A stretch of 63,055 nt of DNA from Scytalidium lignicola (lineage: Eukaryota; Ascomycota; Leotiomycetes), in NCBI GenBank assembly GCA_002812745.2, contig NCSJ02000250.1:1-63055 (forward strand), read 5' to 3'. The position numbers and the translations under genes were made by a program. This document shows, in pieces, positions 37,460-49,285 of the stretch; position 1 is the stretch's first letter; every line of letters begins with the position of its first letter. The notes below the pieces were generated by a model. It was not told the DNA's origin, searched no databases, and worked only from the letters and a program-made list of their open reading frames with translations.

Positions 37460-39257
37460 CTAACAACACTTACCAGCCTCCGTCTCGTTCTTTTTTTTGT
37501 CAAATACCTGTCCATGATCTAGTTCTCGAAATAACAGCACATCTAATCCATCTCCCTTCCATACACCGTCTTTCCAGCTCCCTGTTTCCCGACTTCCATT
37601 GGCCGCGTCCGTCAGATATGCCACAACAGCTTCCGTGTTCACGATCAGATCCTTCCCACCCAGCACCACGGTCACATGACGGCACTGGATATCTTCCTTC
37701 CACAGGATGTTCTCGGCCCAGAAGAATCGACGGTAGAGCGTATGCGAGACACCCATATCTTTAGACGCAAAGTAGTGGAGTTGGTGTTCATTGGCGCGGA
37801 TTGGTTTCCGGTAAACCTAAAGCAGAAGGGAGATAAGTCTTTGTCTATTGAGAGGGAAAAGAGAAAGACCATACAAAATTGTACGCCACATCCGGGAGAT
37901 GCAACAGGAAAGATACCGGGTCGATAAATAGGATTGAGCTGACCTTCTGCGCAATCTGTGGTGTATGGAGAAGGTGCGTAGCGATCACGCTTCCATAGCT
38001 TTGTACCGTGTTAATATTGCTATGATCTGAGGAAGACTTATATAAAAACGGCGGAAAGGGAATGCTTACGAATGTGATACTAACACAAACTCCTCCCAAT
38101 TATGCGCCTTCAATATGCGGTGAATCTCCTGGCACATCTGGTCTTTCTGCAACGCTTCACTTGTAATTCTGAAGCTGATAGGCATAATCTCTACCGCGAT
38201 GATTCCCAGTTGTCCATCAGATCCATCAGTCTGTTCATCTACATTCAACTCCGCTAAAAAGTTCACATACGGATAGAGTCCGATGCCGATGCCGTGGATG
38301 AACAGGATGGGAAGTTTCGTTTTGGAGGTGTGGGGACGGTGCCAGTAGGTGAGAGTTTCTGCTGGGGAGCGATAAGGGCTGATGAGCCCAAGCGGACGGA
38401 AGGGGAAGATCGTGGGAAATCGGAGGAGCGAAGTGCGGTAGAAGTCGAACGAGTGGTATCGCAAGCGGCTAGACGCTGCTATGTCTACAATAAACACACA
38501 CTGAAGAGAGAAGCAAGGGTTAGTAGACCTAGTTCGCGTTATAGAGCGACAAATCTACGTCTGTGTTTTTGCAGAAGCTTACCAGGTACCATATCAAGCT
38601 TCGATGGTATGTATCGACCTTTTCGAGGGTCAATCTCAAGCACTTTGCACTTCCCCTTCCAGGCTCTAGCTTCCTATTAAGCAACTTCTCAATCTCTGCA
38701 ATATATTCCTCCAGTTCCTCGTCGTCCATTGGGTCAGGCTCTCCCTTGCTGAGAAACGCCCACCGAAGGAAGTCCTTGACATTCTCGCGCTTGATCTCGG
38801 ACATTGGGGAGTCTAAGAACCATTTTAACAGATAACTCTCTGGGTCGGCAATATTCTTGTGACAGCGCTGGAAAAGTAGGTGGCGGCATTCACGGCTGCT
38901 GAGCGTTGGGTGTGTCGCGGCTCTCTGGAGGTAGAATTTACGCGGGAGGTAGACTAGGAGATAGAAAGCTGTCTCGAAGGCAACCCAGACTTCTAGTGCC
39001 CAAGAGACATGGAAGGGAGAGGGACGGATAACAGAGATGGTCAGGCAATAAAGGATACTGAGAGGCGCGATCGAGTGGAGGAAGAATATACAGGACCGGA
39101 TGAAGATGTAGTCCCAGATTGATGTTCCTATCATGTCGTCGATGACGGACCTGAGCACGATTCTTGTATCATCTATGTCTATGCCATCTTGTAGAGGGAC
39201 TGTCGTAGGGAGAGGGTACGGCCTTTTATGTCTAAACTCATGGTTGTCCTTCCCCAA
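37460..39257 (-). CDS. Membrane-anchored alpha/beta hydrolase
   Basis: Four exons: 39257-38583, 38500-38070, 37998-37875 and 37816-37460. All phases agree and the product is 528 aa. Near residues 35-110 two hydrophobic segments (YIFIRSCIFFLHSIAPLSIL and VWVAFETAFYLLVYLP) suggest membrane anchoring. The hydrolase fold starts at about residue 270: LPILFIHGIGIGLYPYVNFL forms the oxyanion strand-turn, the nucleophile elbow is LVSHSYGSVIATHLL (made by the second splice), and the likely catalytic His is in FRELDHGQVF. A catalytic acid is plausible in VVLGGKDLIVN. The elbow reads S-H-S-Y-G rather than G-H-S-x-G. This could be a lipase or esterase; the substrate is unknown. Confidence 0.8.
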
Positions 39258-41393
39258 CTGAAATTCTTGCTTTGTATTCTATAACGACTATCTAATCGTA
39301 TTTCTCCCAACAAAAACCCAGGCCTGATTATCTCAAACTTTCTTCCATGTGATTGTGGGTCTTCTCTTGTCTTCCATGTGATAGGACAAGCCTGATCGTG
39401 ATTTGGATCGGGTCAAGGTGGAGTGCTTGACCGACTCCGCTCAAATCTAGGGCTGGTATTGCCGTGGTAGACTGATAGAGAGACAACGTATGGGATTTAG
39501 GAGGGATCTCATGCTTTTTGATTTATTATACAACAATAACATGTATTATTACCTTTGATGCTTGGTGTTAATGTTATGGTACACGTGACCCCTGCTGGTC
39601 TGACGTATGTCTATATCTCATCTAGATTCTGACCGCTCAACTTCCTATCCCGACTCGAGCGCTACTATCGTTTGAAGCCTGTCAGGCACAAACTTCGGTA
39701 CATGGATACTCATTTATCCAAAAATACTAGCCCGTTTTCGAGGTTAATGGAAATAAAAAATATTTGTAGCTTATACAGTATGTTTGTTGATATTGCAAGG
39801 GGTAGTTTTGCTCAAATTTTGCGGTAACTTTCGGTGATCCGTCAAACCGGGGTGATCTGACAGAGATAACGCGACACGAGTAGCACTAGTGCCCCTTTAG
39901 GCTTAGCTGGGAGCCGCACGACGACATAATTAAAGTTACTGGATTGACACATGCGGCTCCACAATGACGAGTACCGTAAAACGACGGAGTCTAGGCAAGC
40001 CCATTCATTCAGCAGCTATGACGAGCAGGGCTTTAAATACCGGGTTGTTTGTACTGTACAACCATGTATTACGTGGGCGGAAGGTATTGTGCGACGACAA
40101 GCCGATATTGTCTTTCTATGTTGCAGTACATTAATTCCGAGTGCTATTTACTTGAAATCGTTGGCCACAAGCACTTTTTTCAGTCGATTTTAACTTGCAT
40201 TCCTTTGTAGACAGTTGAAGCAGGTGTAGTCGGCAAGAAAGTGTGGTTTGCTCATCGATTTCCTGATGAAAACACCCAAATTGAATTATCTCTTGATATT
40301 TTACGATTCTTCGCTTGAATTTTGACAACGCACTTCGATATACTTTAATTTTTCAACACTTTACTTGAAAACCATGTATAATGTAAGGAGTTATAAGTAA
40401 TATGTTAAGTTCTAATCAATTATAAATAATAATAATATAATAATAATATAAAACAATTAGCCAGTTTAAAGATACAATTAACGAAAATTCGATGAGTGAC
40501 TACACTTGTTTACCAACTACATTTGCTTCCACCGACTACGAGGGAATACGAGTTAAAGTCGACAGAACAAAGCGCTTGAGGCCGACGATTACTATCGATT
40601 TTGATGGTACGTGCTGCATGTCACTGGCTGTTAGAGATCCACTACCCTAGACCGTTTCACATACACAAACAGCGGCCTTCTAGTTTCGAAATATGCTTGG
40701 CTCGATCACGCATTTCCGTACTTGCTAGGCTCGCTTCTGGATTGATCACACAATTCGCCTAATTCATACTACCACCATGTTAGACATTATCACGTTGAAG
40801 AGAATGGCCTAGATGACAAATCATCCACTGTCGCAATGGACTCTTTTGAATTTCTCACCTATTTTGGGTGTCTTCTTCTTTTAGTTTAGATTAAACTGCT
40901 TTTGTACTTCTTCCGCAGACATAAGTCATTCATAGAACTTACTTTCAAGTGTGGCTGCGCTGTATCGACATTTCTTACAGAAGCGAGCCTTCGAGAACCT
41001 GTATTTGCGGCTTGCAGATCTGATTCGAATTCTAATGCAACAGATCAGAATAGATGGGGAGCAAACTAATAAATCAAGTTAGTAAGAAGAATGCTCGATA
41101 CTTGTAATTGTTTACATTTTAAAATCTTCATAAGACGCAACAAGAATACTCTCCGTAGACTGAGCCGTCAACAAATTGATGGCTGTGACATACTAATGCT
41201 GTTGTCAAATCCCAGTACTGGCAGTGAAAGCAGAAAACCCAAGTCCCTAGTCAGGCCACGTTAGCCACCTCTTCCCCCCCGCACGATTTTGAGCCGCCTT
41301 AGAAGTTCAGGAAAATCGTAGATATTGGGATAAGTCAAAGCACATCTTTCGCTCTGCTTCATTAACATACGGGGTTCTCGGTGAACTAAGCTT
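39258..41393. other. Gene-poor AT-rich region
   Basis: About 2.1 kb upstream of the hydrolase and downstream of the histidine kinase. A TAA/ATA-rich microsatellite-like stretch lies at about 40420-40452. A 47-codon frame from ATG 40492 (MSDYTCLPTTFASTDYEG…) and an 80-codon frame at 39951-40193 match nothing I know. No transposon ends are seen. Confidence 0.5.
40420..40452. repeat. AT-rich trinucleotide-like microsatellite
   Basis: Repeated ATAATA units with a few interruptions in an AT-rich stretch. Confidence 0.6.
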
Positions 41394-44300
41394 CTAGATA
41401 GGCCGTTCAGATACCCCAGGAGTTTGCACCTCCTTATCAGGGGTCCAATCATTCAAAAAATCTCGGAGCTCATGGAAACTGACTGGTTTTGTCAGGAAAA
41501 GGTTTATGCCGCTGGAGAACGCCTCTTGTCGAATACTAGCAGAGGCAAGACCAGTCAAGGCGATGATCGTAGCAGGTTTCTGGCCTCGCTCACCCTCCAA
41601 TTTTCTAATTGCCCGTGTGGAATCCAGTCCGTCCATGACCGGCATTGAGATATCTGCTTTTTAGTTAGGATGCCAACACACTGAAGNAAAAAAGTTTGCT
41701 TACCCATGAATACAATGTCATAGAGGTTCCGCGTAGTCTGAAATGCCTGCAAGGCTAACAGACCATTCTCCGCCGTGCCGTACTTGCAGTTATTCTTCTT
41801 TGCAAAGGTTTCGAGAAGCTTGCCACCGTCAGTCCTGATGCTAGCAATAACTGACAGAAGAAATGTCTAATACTTCTCATGATCTAGACATACCCTTAGA
41901 TTGATGTTATTATCCTCAACTAGGAGTAATACAGGCTTTCGATTTGTAGCCTTGTTGGCGGATGTGTCGAGTGTAGAAGATTCAGTCGCTTCGAAGGGAT
42001 TCCCGGAAAGGAGTCCAGCACCGGTCGGGAAATATTCGCCCTGTGAATGTAGCTCCCCTAGATGGAATGTTGTACTAGGGGAGACCTTGAACAAACTCTG
42101 AGAAGAAACTAGATGCTCATCTGGAGTTTGGAGAGGTGGCAATTGAGGCCCGTATTTTTTAGTTGGATGTGAAGCGTTACTTAAACAAAACGCAAGCGCT
42201 CTAGCGAGCTTATGGGGACCGCATCTATCCAGGATAAATTAGCATTGTCCAATTCTAACAGGCTGTAGTTCGAAGGCCACAGCTTAAACTTGGAAGAATG
42301 GTTAGTCCTGAGCCGCTTACGGTTTAGAGACAAAGTGGACAAGTTCATCATCACTACTTTGAGCGCCTTGCTTCCTCCGAGCATAAGCACGGTATACAGA
42401 TGCATTAGAGCAAAGTACAATGATAGGAGCTCTGCCAAATGGACTAGGGAGACTAGGTTTTCTTCTCTTCAGGTTAGCAAAATGGCTACCCTAAAGACTC
42501 GAGGGAAGATTCTGACTCATCTGCAATGTAGATATCGGGTGGCGAAACTTCCCATGATTCTGATGCCGTGACTTTCATGCCAAACCAAACAGTGGCCATC
42601 CTTTCAATCGAAGCCTGGAGAGATAACGAGAGCCCCGGCTCGACTTGAAGGGTACCAGCATGTGTTCCAGAGATACCTGAGGAGGTTTGAAACCCTACAA
42701 GGCCTAAGGTCAGCCCGCTTGTCCTCTCCCTAACACTCCTAACGGAGTTTTCATACTTGGCGTCTAGAGCGAGAGATTCAGGGGCAATTAGCGCTTGGTC
42801 TAAGGTGAGTGATACCCTCACTTCGGTGCCAATGCCCGGCTCACTCTGAACGTCAATTGTACCCCCCAGCGAGCGCACAATTTGCAGTACTATGCTCAGG
42901 CCAAGCCCAGTTCCAGGATTCATAGAGTTCTCCTGTGAGAACGGCATGAATAATTGACTATGTAGAAACTCTTGAGATATTCCTCTACCAGAATCACTGA
43001 TAGTGATCGTGATGATAGATTGTTCGGGTTGAGTTTTTATTGGAGTGGTATCTCTGGATTGAAGGGAGATCTTGACCCACCCCGCATCGGTATATTTTAG
43101 AGCATTACCAAAGAGATTCATCAAGATTCTCCTCAAAGCCCCAGATTGTGTATTGAACATCCAGTTCGGTCTCCAGCCAATGTCCATGATAATAGCAAGC
43201 TGCTCTTTCTTTAACACAGGTTGATACCGAGGCTTATTTGGACCTATGTCACTGCTGTTTCTCCGGAGACCTTCGGAGGGGAAGCCACTTGCTTCGTCGG
43301 CTACATCGAGTGACGAATTATCTTGAAATTCATGGCCTGCGTACACGGCATCGATGACATCCTCAGTGATCATGCTAACGTCGATGTTGACACTTAAACC
43401 CATTTTTCGCGAGCGGAGACTTTGGTTAGATGAACCTTTTTCCTGTTTCGTATTCTTTTTAGGTTGAGTAAAATTATTGATTTTTGCAAAGTCAAGTACA
43501 TGTTGAACTGTGTCTAGAAGAGTCCTCCCACATCGCTGAATGGTATCAATCATGCTGTTCTGGAATAGGTCTAACGGTGTATCCTGTAGAAACTCCACCG
43601 AGGCAAGGATACCATGAAGAGGGGACCGGAGTTCATGACTAATTGATGAGATAAAGTCCGACTTAGCTCGATCTACAGCTATCGCATCCAATCGAGCAAC
43701 TTCCGCCATGATGCTGTTTCCGAAGGCCGCAAGGTAGCTTAAGTCTTTAGCACGTGTGAGTACTCGTGTTGGTCGAGTAGCCCACGCAAAACTGCCCGCA
43801 AACCATCTGTCCCGGTGAGAATCCCAGAGCGGGAATAAGACAACGCTACGAGCACCAGGAAGCATCTGAAGTAGAGCTTTTGCTTCTGCCTGCCTAACAC
43901 TTTGTCTCCGCTTCCTTGATCGCGAAGTCTTCTCAGAAGATCTAGGTTTAACCTGTGCGATATTCCCGATAGTATGTCCGGTGTTGCTCGTGCTGGAGGT
44001 GGTTGGGCTGCCCTCACCAAGATTGAATACCTGTCCACGAGGGTATTTCTGGAGAAGTTTCTGGAGAAAGGCCTCCTCAACGGGAACATAGTTCTCTGAA
44101 GCCTTATCTCCATCTAGGCTGCACTTTTCTGCCGTTGAAAACCCTAGTACGCCACACATCTTTTCCTTTTCTTCAAAACTATCAGTCAATGGCTTCCTTG
44201 GCAGACTTACGAAGCTACCCGCAGGGCTCACTCCGAGATCGCTTGTATGAGCCCCCGATTGCTCTTCTTCGCTGCTTGATATAGCAGACCCTTGGCTTCG

Positions 44301-45788
44301 TCCCCTTATTATTTGGGACTGACCAAGTCTAGTATGAGACTCGCCTGTGTGCCCTCCAAACGTACCGATACTGGCATCTAGAAAGATTGTTCCATCAACC
44401 TCAATGCATTCCCGGATGATGTTGCTGGCACGCGAAAACATCTCTTTGAGGTTTACGGATAGCATAATTTCCTGCAAGTCTGCTGTAGATGTTCTTAAAT
44501 CCTGGGTTGGATTGGCCGAGCGCTGATCATCTGCTGTGCGTGGTATCGGAGAAACGTCCTGCTCTCGGCCAGGCGTTGCCGAGGATACTGGAGTCGGAAA
44601 GGAGAGAGTCCTCTGAGTTCCCAAGTTTAATGTTGTTGAAGTTTCATCGTCTCTCTGCGTTGCTACAAGCGGCCGCAACTCAACCACGGGCTCAGCTTGA
44701 GCTTTGGCTGGAGTATTCTCCGCTAGTTTAGGTCGAAGAGGAACTGAAGGATTGTAAAGCGACTCGAGCTCCCCTGCGACTTCAGGCTCCGCGGTCTTGG
44801 TGACGGAGATATGCTCTTCAGGTGGTGAGTTTGGATCCGAATCTAGTTGAGGTGTGCTATTCTCGGTGCTTTGTGCATCTGCCTCGTCTTTCGAACCTTG
44901 TTGTCGCCACGCCTTGCCGTCCCTATCCTCGAGCCATCGTTCACGCTGTGTGCTCCCTCCTTCCGCGAAAAGTCCAAAGCCTTTGACCATTTTCTCGCTC
45001 CGTCTTTGCTCTTCCCTGACATTACACATTTCTAAGTGAGCCATGATGATCATTGCCATATCGCCCAGGAATGCTATCTCGACATCACTCAGTCCATCTC
45101 TTGGCTTGTCATCCATAATACACAGGCTCCCAATGTTGAAGCCTGCTTTGCTACTAATCGGTATCGCCGCATAGAATCGCAAGGATGGATGGTTCGTCAC
45201 GAAAGACCGATCCTTAAACTTGCCATTTTGAGTGACATCATTGATGATCAAGGGTAATAACCTCCGTGGCTTGGACGAAGGTAGTATCTCCAGAGCCTCC
45301 TCGCAAAGCCCTTCCGATTTAGGCAGCGTTGCATACCCAAACCATAATTCGTCCTGATCATTGTTCGCCGAATCGGATTGGAGGGAAGATATTTGTGTAG
45401 CTTCAGCGAGAATGTACTGATTTGTTCGGTCAATGAGGGATATCAATGCACGTCTTGATTTCAAACGCAGAGTCGCAAGTTGAGCGAAAGAAGATAATGT
45501 CGCATCGTATGAGGGTACAAAGCCCGGTGAAAATGAAGGCTGATAGTATCTAGCCCAGGTATAGTCAGGTCTAATGGAATAGCTGGGGTGCGCTGATAAA
45601 GACCTACTGGTAGAGATCCCTCTCTCTAGCTGTCTCGAATGGTAGCTCTGGGAGCTCTGACTCTTCTCCCGTCTTGTGATGAGGCATCGCCGCGTAATTG
45701 AGCAATGCCCAAGATTGAACAGCTTGATAACACCCAGGATGAAGGGCGTTGTTTGGAGAAGTAATGAGCGATCATAGAAGCCGAACAC
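41394..45788 (-). CDS. Hybrid histidine kinase (GAF, HisKA, HATPase, pseudo-receiver, receiver)
   Basis: Two-component sensor kinase of about 1371 aa. Exons are 45788-42490, 42431-42321, 42224-41894, 41818-41704 and 41653-41394, with agreeing phases. A GAF-like sensor lies at about residues 90-260 (SRRALISLIDRTNQYILAEA, then LRFYAAIPISSKAGF). A long Ser/Pro-rich linker follows. The phospho-acceptor His is in FISSISHELRSPLHGILA (about residue 714); the ATPase boxes are NLFGNALKYTDAGW, DSGRGIS and GTGLGLSIV. A receiver-like segment without an acceptor Asp (IIVLCSNASVYRAYARRK, then FVSKPCGPHKL) precedes a full receiver: LLLVEDNNINL, acceptor Asp in FMDISMPVMDG, Thr in IALTGLA and Lys in LTKPVS. 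No membrane segment is obvious, so it is probably a cytoplasmic sensor. One intron contains N 41687. Confidence 0.93.
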
Positions 45789-48700
45789 AGTCGTAAGTGT
45801 GGGAAAGAAGCTGTTTAGGGATAGATCAAATCTTCAGAATTGAACTTTTGCATCGTACCATGACGTCACGAGACCGAGTCACAAAACCAGATTTCCCCAT
45901 CTCCGATTTGGCTATGGCAATTAGAATTTGTCCCATTTAACCCACCATCCGCCCCGATATCTTCCATCCTGCATTAACTATCATCGAAAACTGTAAAATG
46001 CCATGTTGCACGGAGAATTTATTGGCCATTGTCCGAGAAAGTGGTGCATCGCCCAATTGAATGCTCGAGGCCACGCGTCTGCACAATCTCTTGGGGTCGC
46101 AGAGAATTCCTGGGTTTCTCGGTTTGTAATACCATTTGTATCATCGATACATCGGTTGGCCTAATTAGTCAAGTTCCAGGAGCGGGAGACCATCTTTGTC
46201 GCGACTTACAGTGTGCACGTGGGGGAGGAGTCTAGACTTTCTTTTCATCAATGGCCTGATGAGTTAGTACTTGAGGACTCATAGTCCCGGCATCACAAAA
46301 ATGAACCACAAAGGTATGAGTGGGTAGGCGACGGCTGCCCAGTTTGCTCGTCCATGCAACATGCCCCGCTCCTCTAAGGGTCTCAGGAGGGGCTTATGAG
46401 GTTTCTACTATGGTATCTTGCATGGCTGCTCACTAGCTACCAGATCCCAGATCGGGAGATGATGGCCAAGCAGCTTGTACAGTGCGTTAGTTGCCCCACC
46501 TCCACAAATCATAGACAAGATGAACCAACTGCAGCGATTTATGTATAAACGAAGTACAAGAAGGTATTGTACAGTATTGCTTTCTCTGCAGCTAGTTCGC
46601 TAAACCGCAACAAACTGCAATGCTCCTCTTCGCACCCGGAACTCGAAGAACAAAGCCAGCGGGAGATCACAGCTCTTAATGCGACAAATCCTGGAAGGAA
46701 AGAGTGTTTCTGAGCCGTTCGGCACGAGCGAGCGCGCGCGAGTCGCTCTCGCCGTCTCTTTTTCTCCAACTCATTGTGTCAGGAGACCAGGAAGCACAAA
46801 ATATCAACTGATGGCGTCGGAGTCTCAGCATATGAAACACAAAGATTGGGTCGCAACAAAGTCGAAAAGCAGTACCGCACAGGTATTAAGGGGAAGCTAG
46901 AGGCTCTTCGTCGCGAATCTCTTCATTGTGCCAGAGATTCAGCACCTGCTCTGGGTCTAGATATTGGGTCTAGATATAAGCTCTAAGATTTGGGTGCCAA
47001 CAATGGCTCACTCTATACACGAGAGCAAAGATCTAACAGAACACGTATACATACATACTCGGGCAGCACGGACCGATTATCCTTCGAGCAGTATTCTCTT
47101 AAAGTGCAAAATGTAGAAAGTTAGAAAGTTGGAAAAGCTGCTTACTTAGTGAATATGAAAATTGATTATTAGACTTTCGTTAATTCTTAATATTTGAATC
47201 ACCAGGATGCTTTTCATGTACCAGTCCAATGAACTGAATTGGAATATGAGGTAAACAATAATAACTATTTCGCACCTTCAATTATATAATTGAATTAATT
47301 TCGATGCATTATCCTTGGAGAGGAACCTTGCCTCCCTGTTCTAAACAGTCAGAACTGTGGCTGAACCTTAGATATGTCCACCCTAGAAAGTGCCACACAT
47401 TACTGTAGGCTGTCGCAAAATGAAGACATGCTGTTATAAAACTCCACCTTGAACTGCGCACACTTGCAACAGTGAAATACATAGTAGTAATAAGGTGTGC
47501 GCTAGTTGATACCAACGGGACGCAAGAAGCAAATGAAAGAAGCTAAATTAGCTCGAGAATCATAGAATGGAGTCCTGATCTCCATCAAAACCATTGGCGC
47601 ACTTGACACATGAACTTACCCAATCAAGTGTACTTACCAAAACAGGAGGTATCTCCTTGGATGGGATTTGATGAATGGGTGGATCGAAATGAGGCCCGCC
47701 TATCTTGAGTACTTTCGTACTAAGATTCCCAGGTGGCCGCTACACTTCGCCTCTAACCTTGTTACGTAGTTATCGTAGCGAGCTGGAATATTTGGTATTA
47801 AAATCTCCATGTCCGAGTTCATCTGCCTCAGTCGATCCTTCGTTTAGCTATATACTTAGCATATCACATTCATGTCCCTTGGGAGCTCCCGCAGACAATG
47901 AAGATGGAATGGCAATACAAACATTACCTGGGTTACTCCAAGAGTGTAGCTTCGAAGACTAGAAAGATGTTTGTTAACACCACCAAGGCCGACCGGGAGC
48001 AAATGGCAAGGCCGTTAAGCCTACAAAGATAACTCCAGGGAGTTATTCGGTCTTTCTTAGCTAGAAAAGAAATCAAGCTCTTTATTCCCTCGACTTTCTC
48101 GTCAGTAAGAATAAGCATAGATTCCTGCTTGATAGCATTCCTAACCATCATCAGTCAGGTACGAGAGACTATGTCAGCAGAGACGTTACAGGCGTCACTT
48201 CAAGACCAAACTTCCTCCAGCCTGAGAACTGCGAACAAATACTTGTTTGCACTCAACGGTTGATGTGGCCACTTGACATAACCCGCCTGAACTTTTGGGT
48301 ACTGGTATGCCTCTTCGATACTATCGAGAGCACGTTTCCCGCCTGTCCGATATTCACTGCAATTTTCATACAGCGGGTCCTCGGATAACATCTCAAGAAG
48401 GAAAATGATTGTATAACGAACATTCATCTCCATCTTTGTTTGAAGAAGAAGAAGGAAAGAAAAAAAAAAGGATGTCTCAGTTGATAAAAACGTAAAAATT
48501 ATGCTCTACTCACATCTGTTATTCGAATTGGCTGTCTCTGGGTCTGGACTTCGACATCCTAAATGGCCACTGTCGACAAGGCAGGAACAGATCCGAAGCT
48601 CTGCAGTCATGGAACGCTCGCTACCTACCACAATAATTCGTGCAGTCGCCATGCCTTTGGACAGCGCCGAATTCATGAGGATTCTGTCGTTCCCGCACCC

Positions 48701-49285
48701 AAACAACGTGTTCTCGTTGCCTCCCACTATTGTTGTATACCTCATACGGAGATGTGTATGAGCTGGCTGGTAGTCGACGTTGTGATGGGCTACTTAAACC
48801 GGTGCTGTGTCCGACTCCGCGACCACCGCTTCGATGCTAAAATATTACCGAGTACACATGTACTTTAGTCACCAAGTATCTCCCCCGGCCGAAGGGACCA
48901 TTTCACCCAAATCTCAAATACATTGATTGAACTTGGCACTTAGGATAGATAAATCAACTCCCTGAGGATTCTTGACTAGAGCCTTAACCAAAGATTTTGG
49001 GCTAATTGCAGAACTGTTTCTCTAGCCTTTGTATAGTGGCGGCCCGTTGACGGGAGAATCTAACTCCCCAACTCCAAAGCACTAGCTGCAGATGATTATG
49101 CACAGTGGCAAGACCTGAGAACATGCTCTTTTATCGGTGGCACAGCTCAGTTAGGATATAATTCCTCGTAGGCGATTCTAAATCTTTGTGTCTATTGTGC
49201 CCTCTTTGACGATTACTCTACAGACAGTCGACGAACCCTAGAGCCTCTCATACGAATCCTTCCGAGAAACTGTTTTATCAATGTG
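45789..49285. other. 3.5-kb gene-poor region between kinase and regulator
   Basis: No intact gene is recognised. It holds a bHLH-like remnant at 46774-46986 (listed separately), minus-strand frames at 47933-48151 and 48200-48433 with protein-like but unrecognised composition, and an 86-codon frame at 48501-48761. The first few hundred bases are the kinase promoter and the last few hundred the promoter of the SAM/HMG regulator. Confidence 0.5.
46774..46986 (+). pseudogene. Possible remnant of a bHLH (SREBP-like) DNA-binding domain
   Basis: A 70-codon frame reads GRNKVEKQYRTGIKGKLEAL followed by RRESLH and a loop-like stretch, ending at TAA 46984-46986. The pattern Asn-x-x-Glu-Lys-x-Tyr-Arg…Lys-x-x-x-Leu is that of the basic region and first helix of SREBP-type bHLH factors (commonly N-x-I-E-K-R/K-Y-R). 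No second helix or leucine zipper follows, and no upstream exon was found. It could be a decayed gene, an exon fragment or a chance likeness. Confidence 0.35.

Noticed and set aside
41819..41893. Nearer acceptor (CTGTCAG) for the last-but-two intron of the histidine kinase
   Set aside because: Using it puts the receiver out of frame; the GGCAAG acceptor before CTTCTCGAA restores the conserved NINLR-LLETF receiver sequence.
48200..48433. 77-codon minus-strand frame with protein-like composition
   Set aside because: It contains EYRTGGKRALDSIEEAYQYP but matches no family I know and has no supporting exons; left as part of the gene-poor region.
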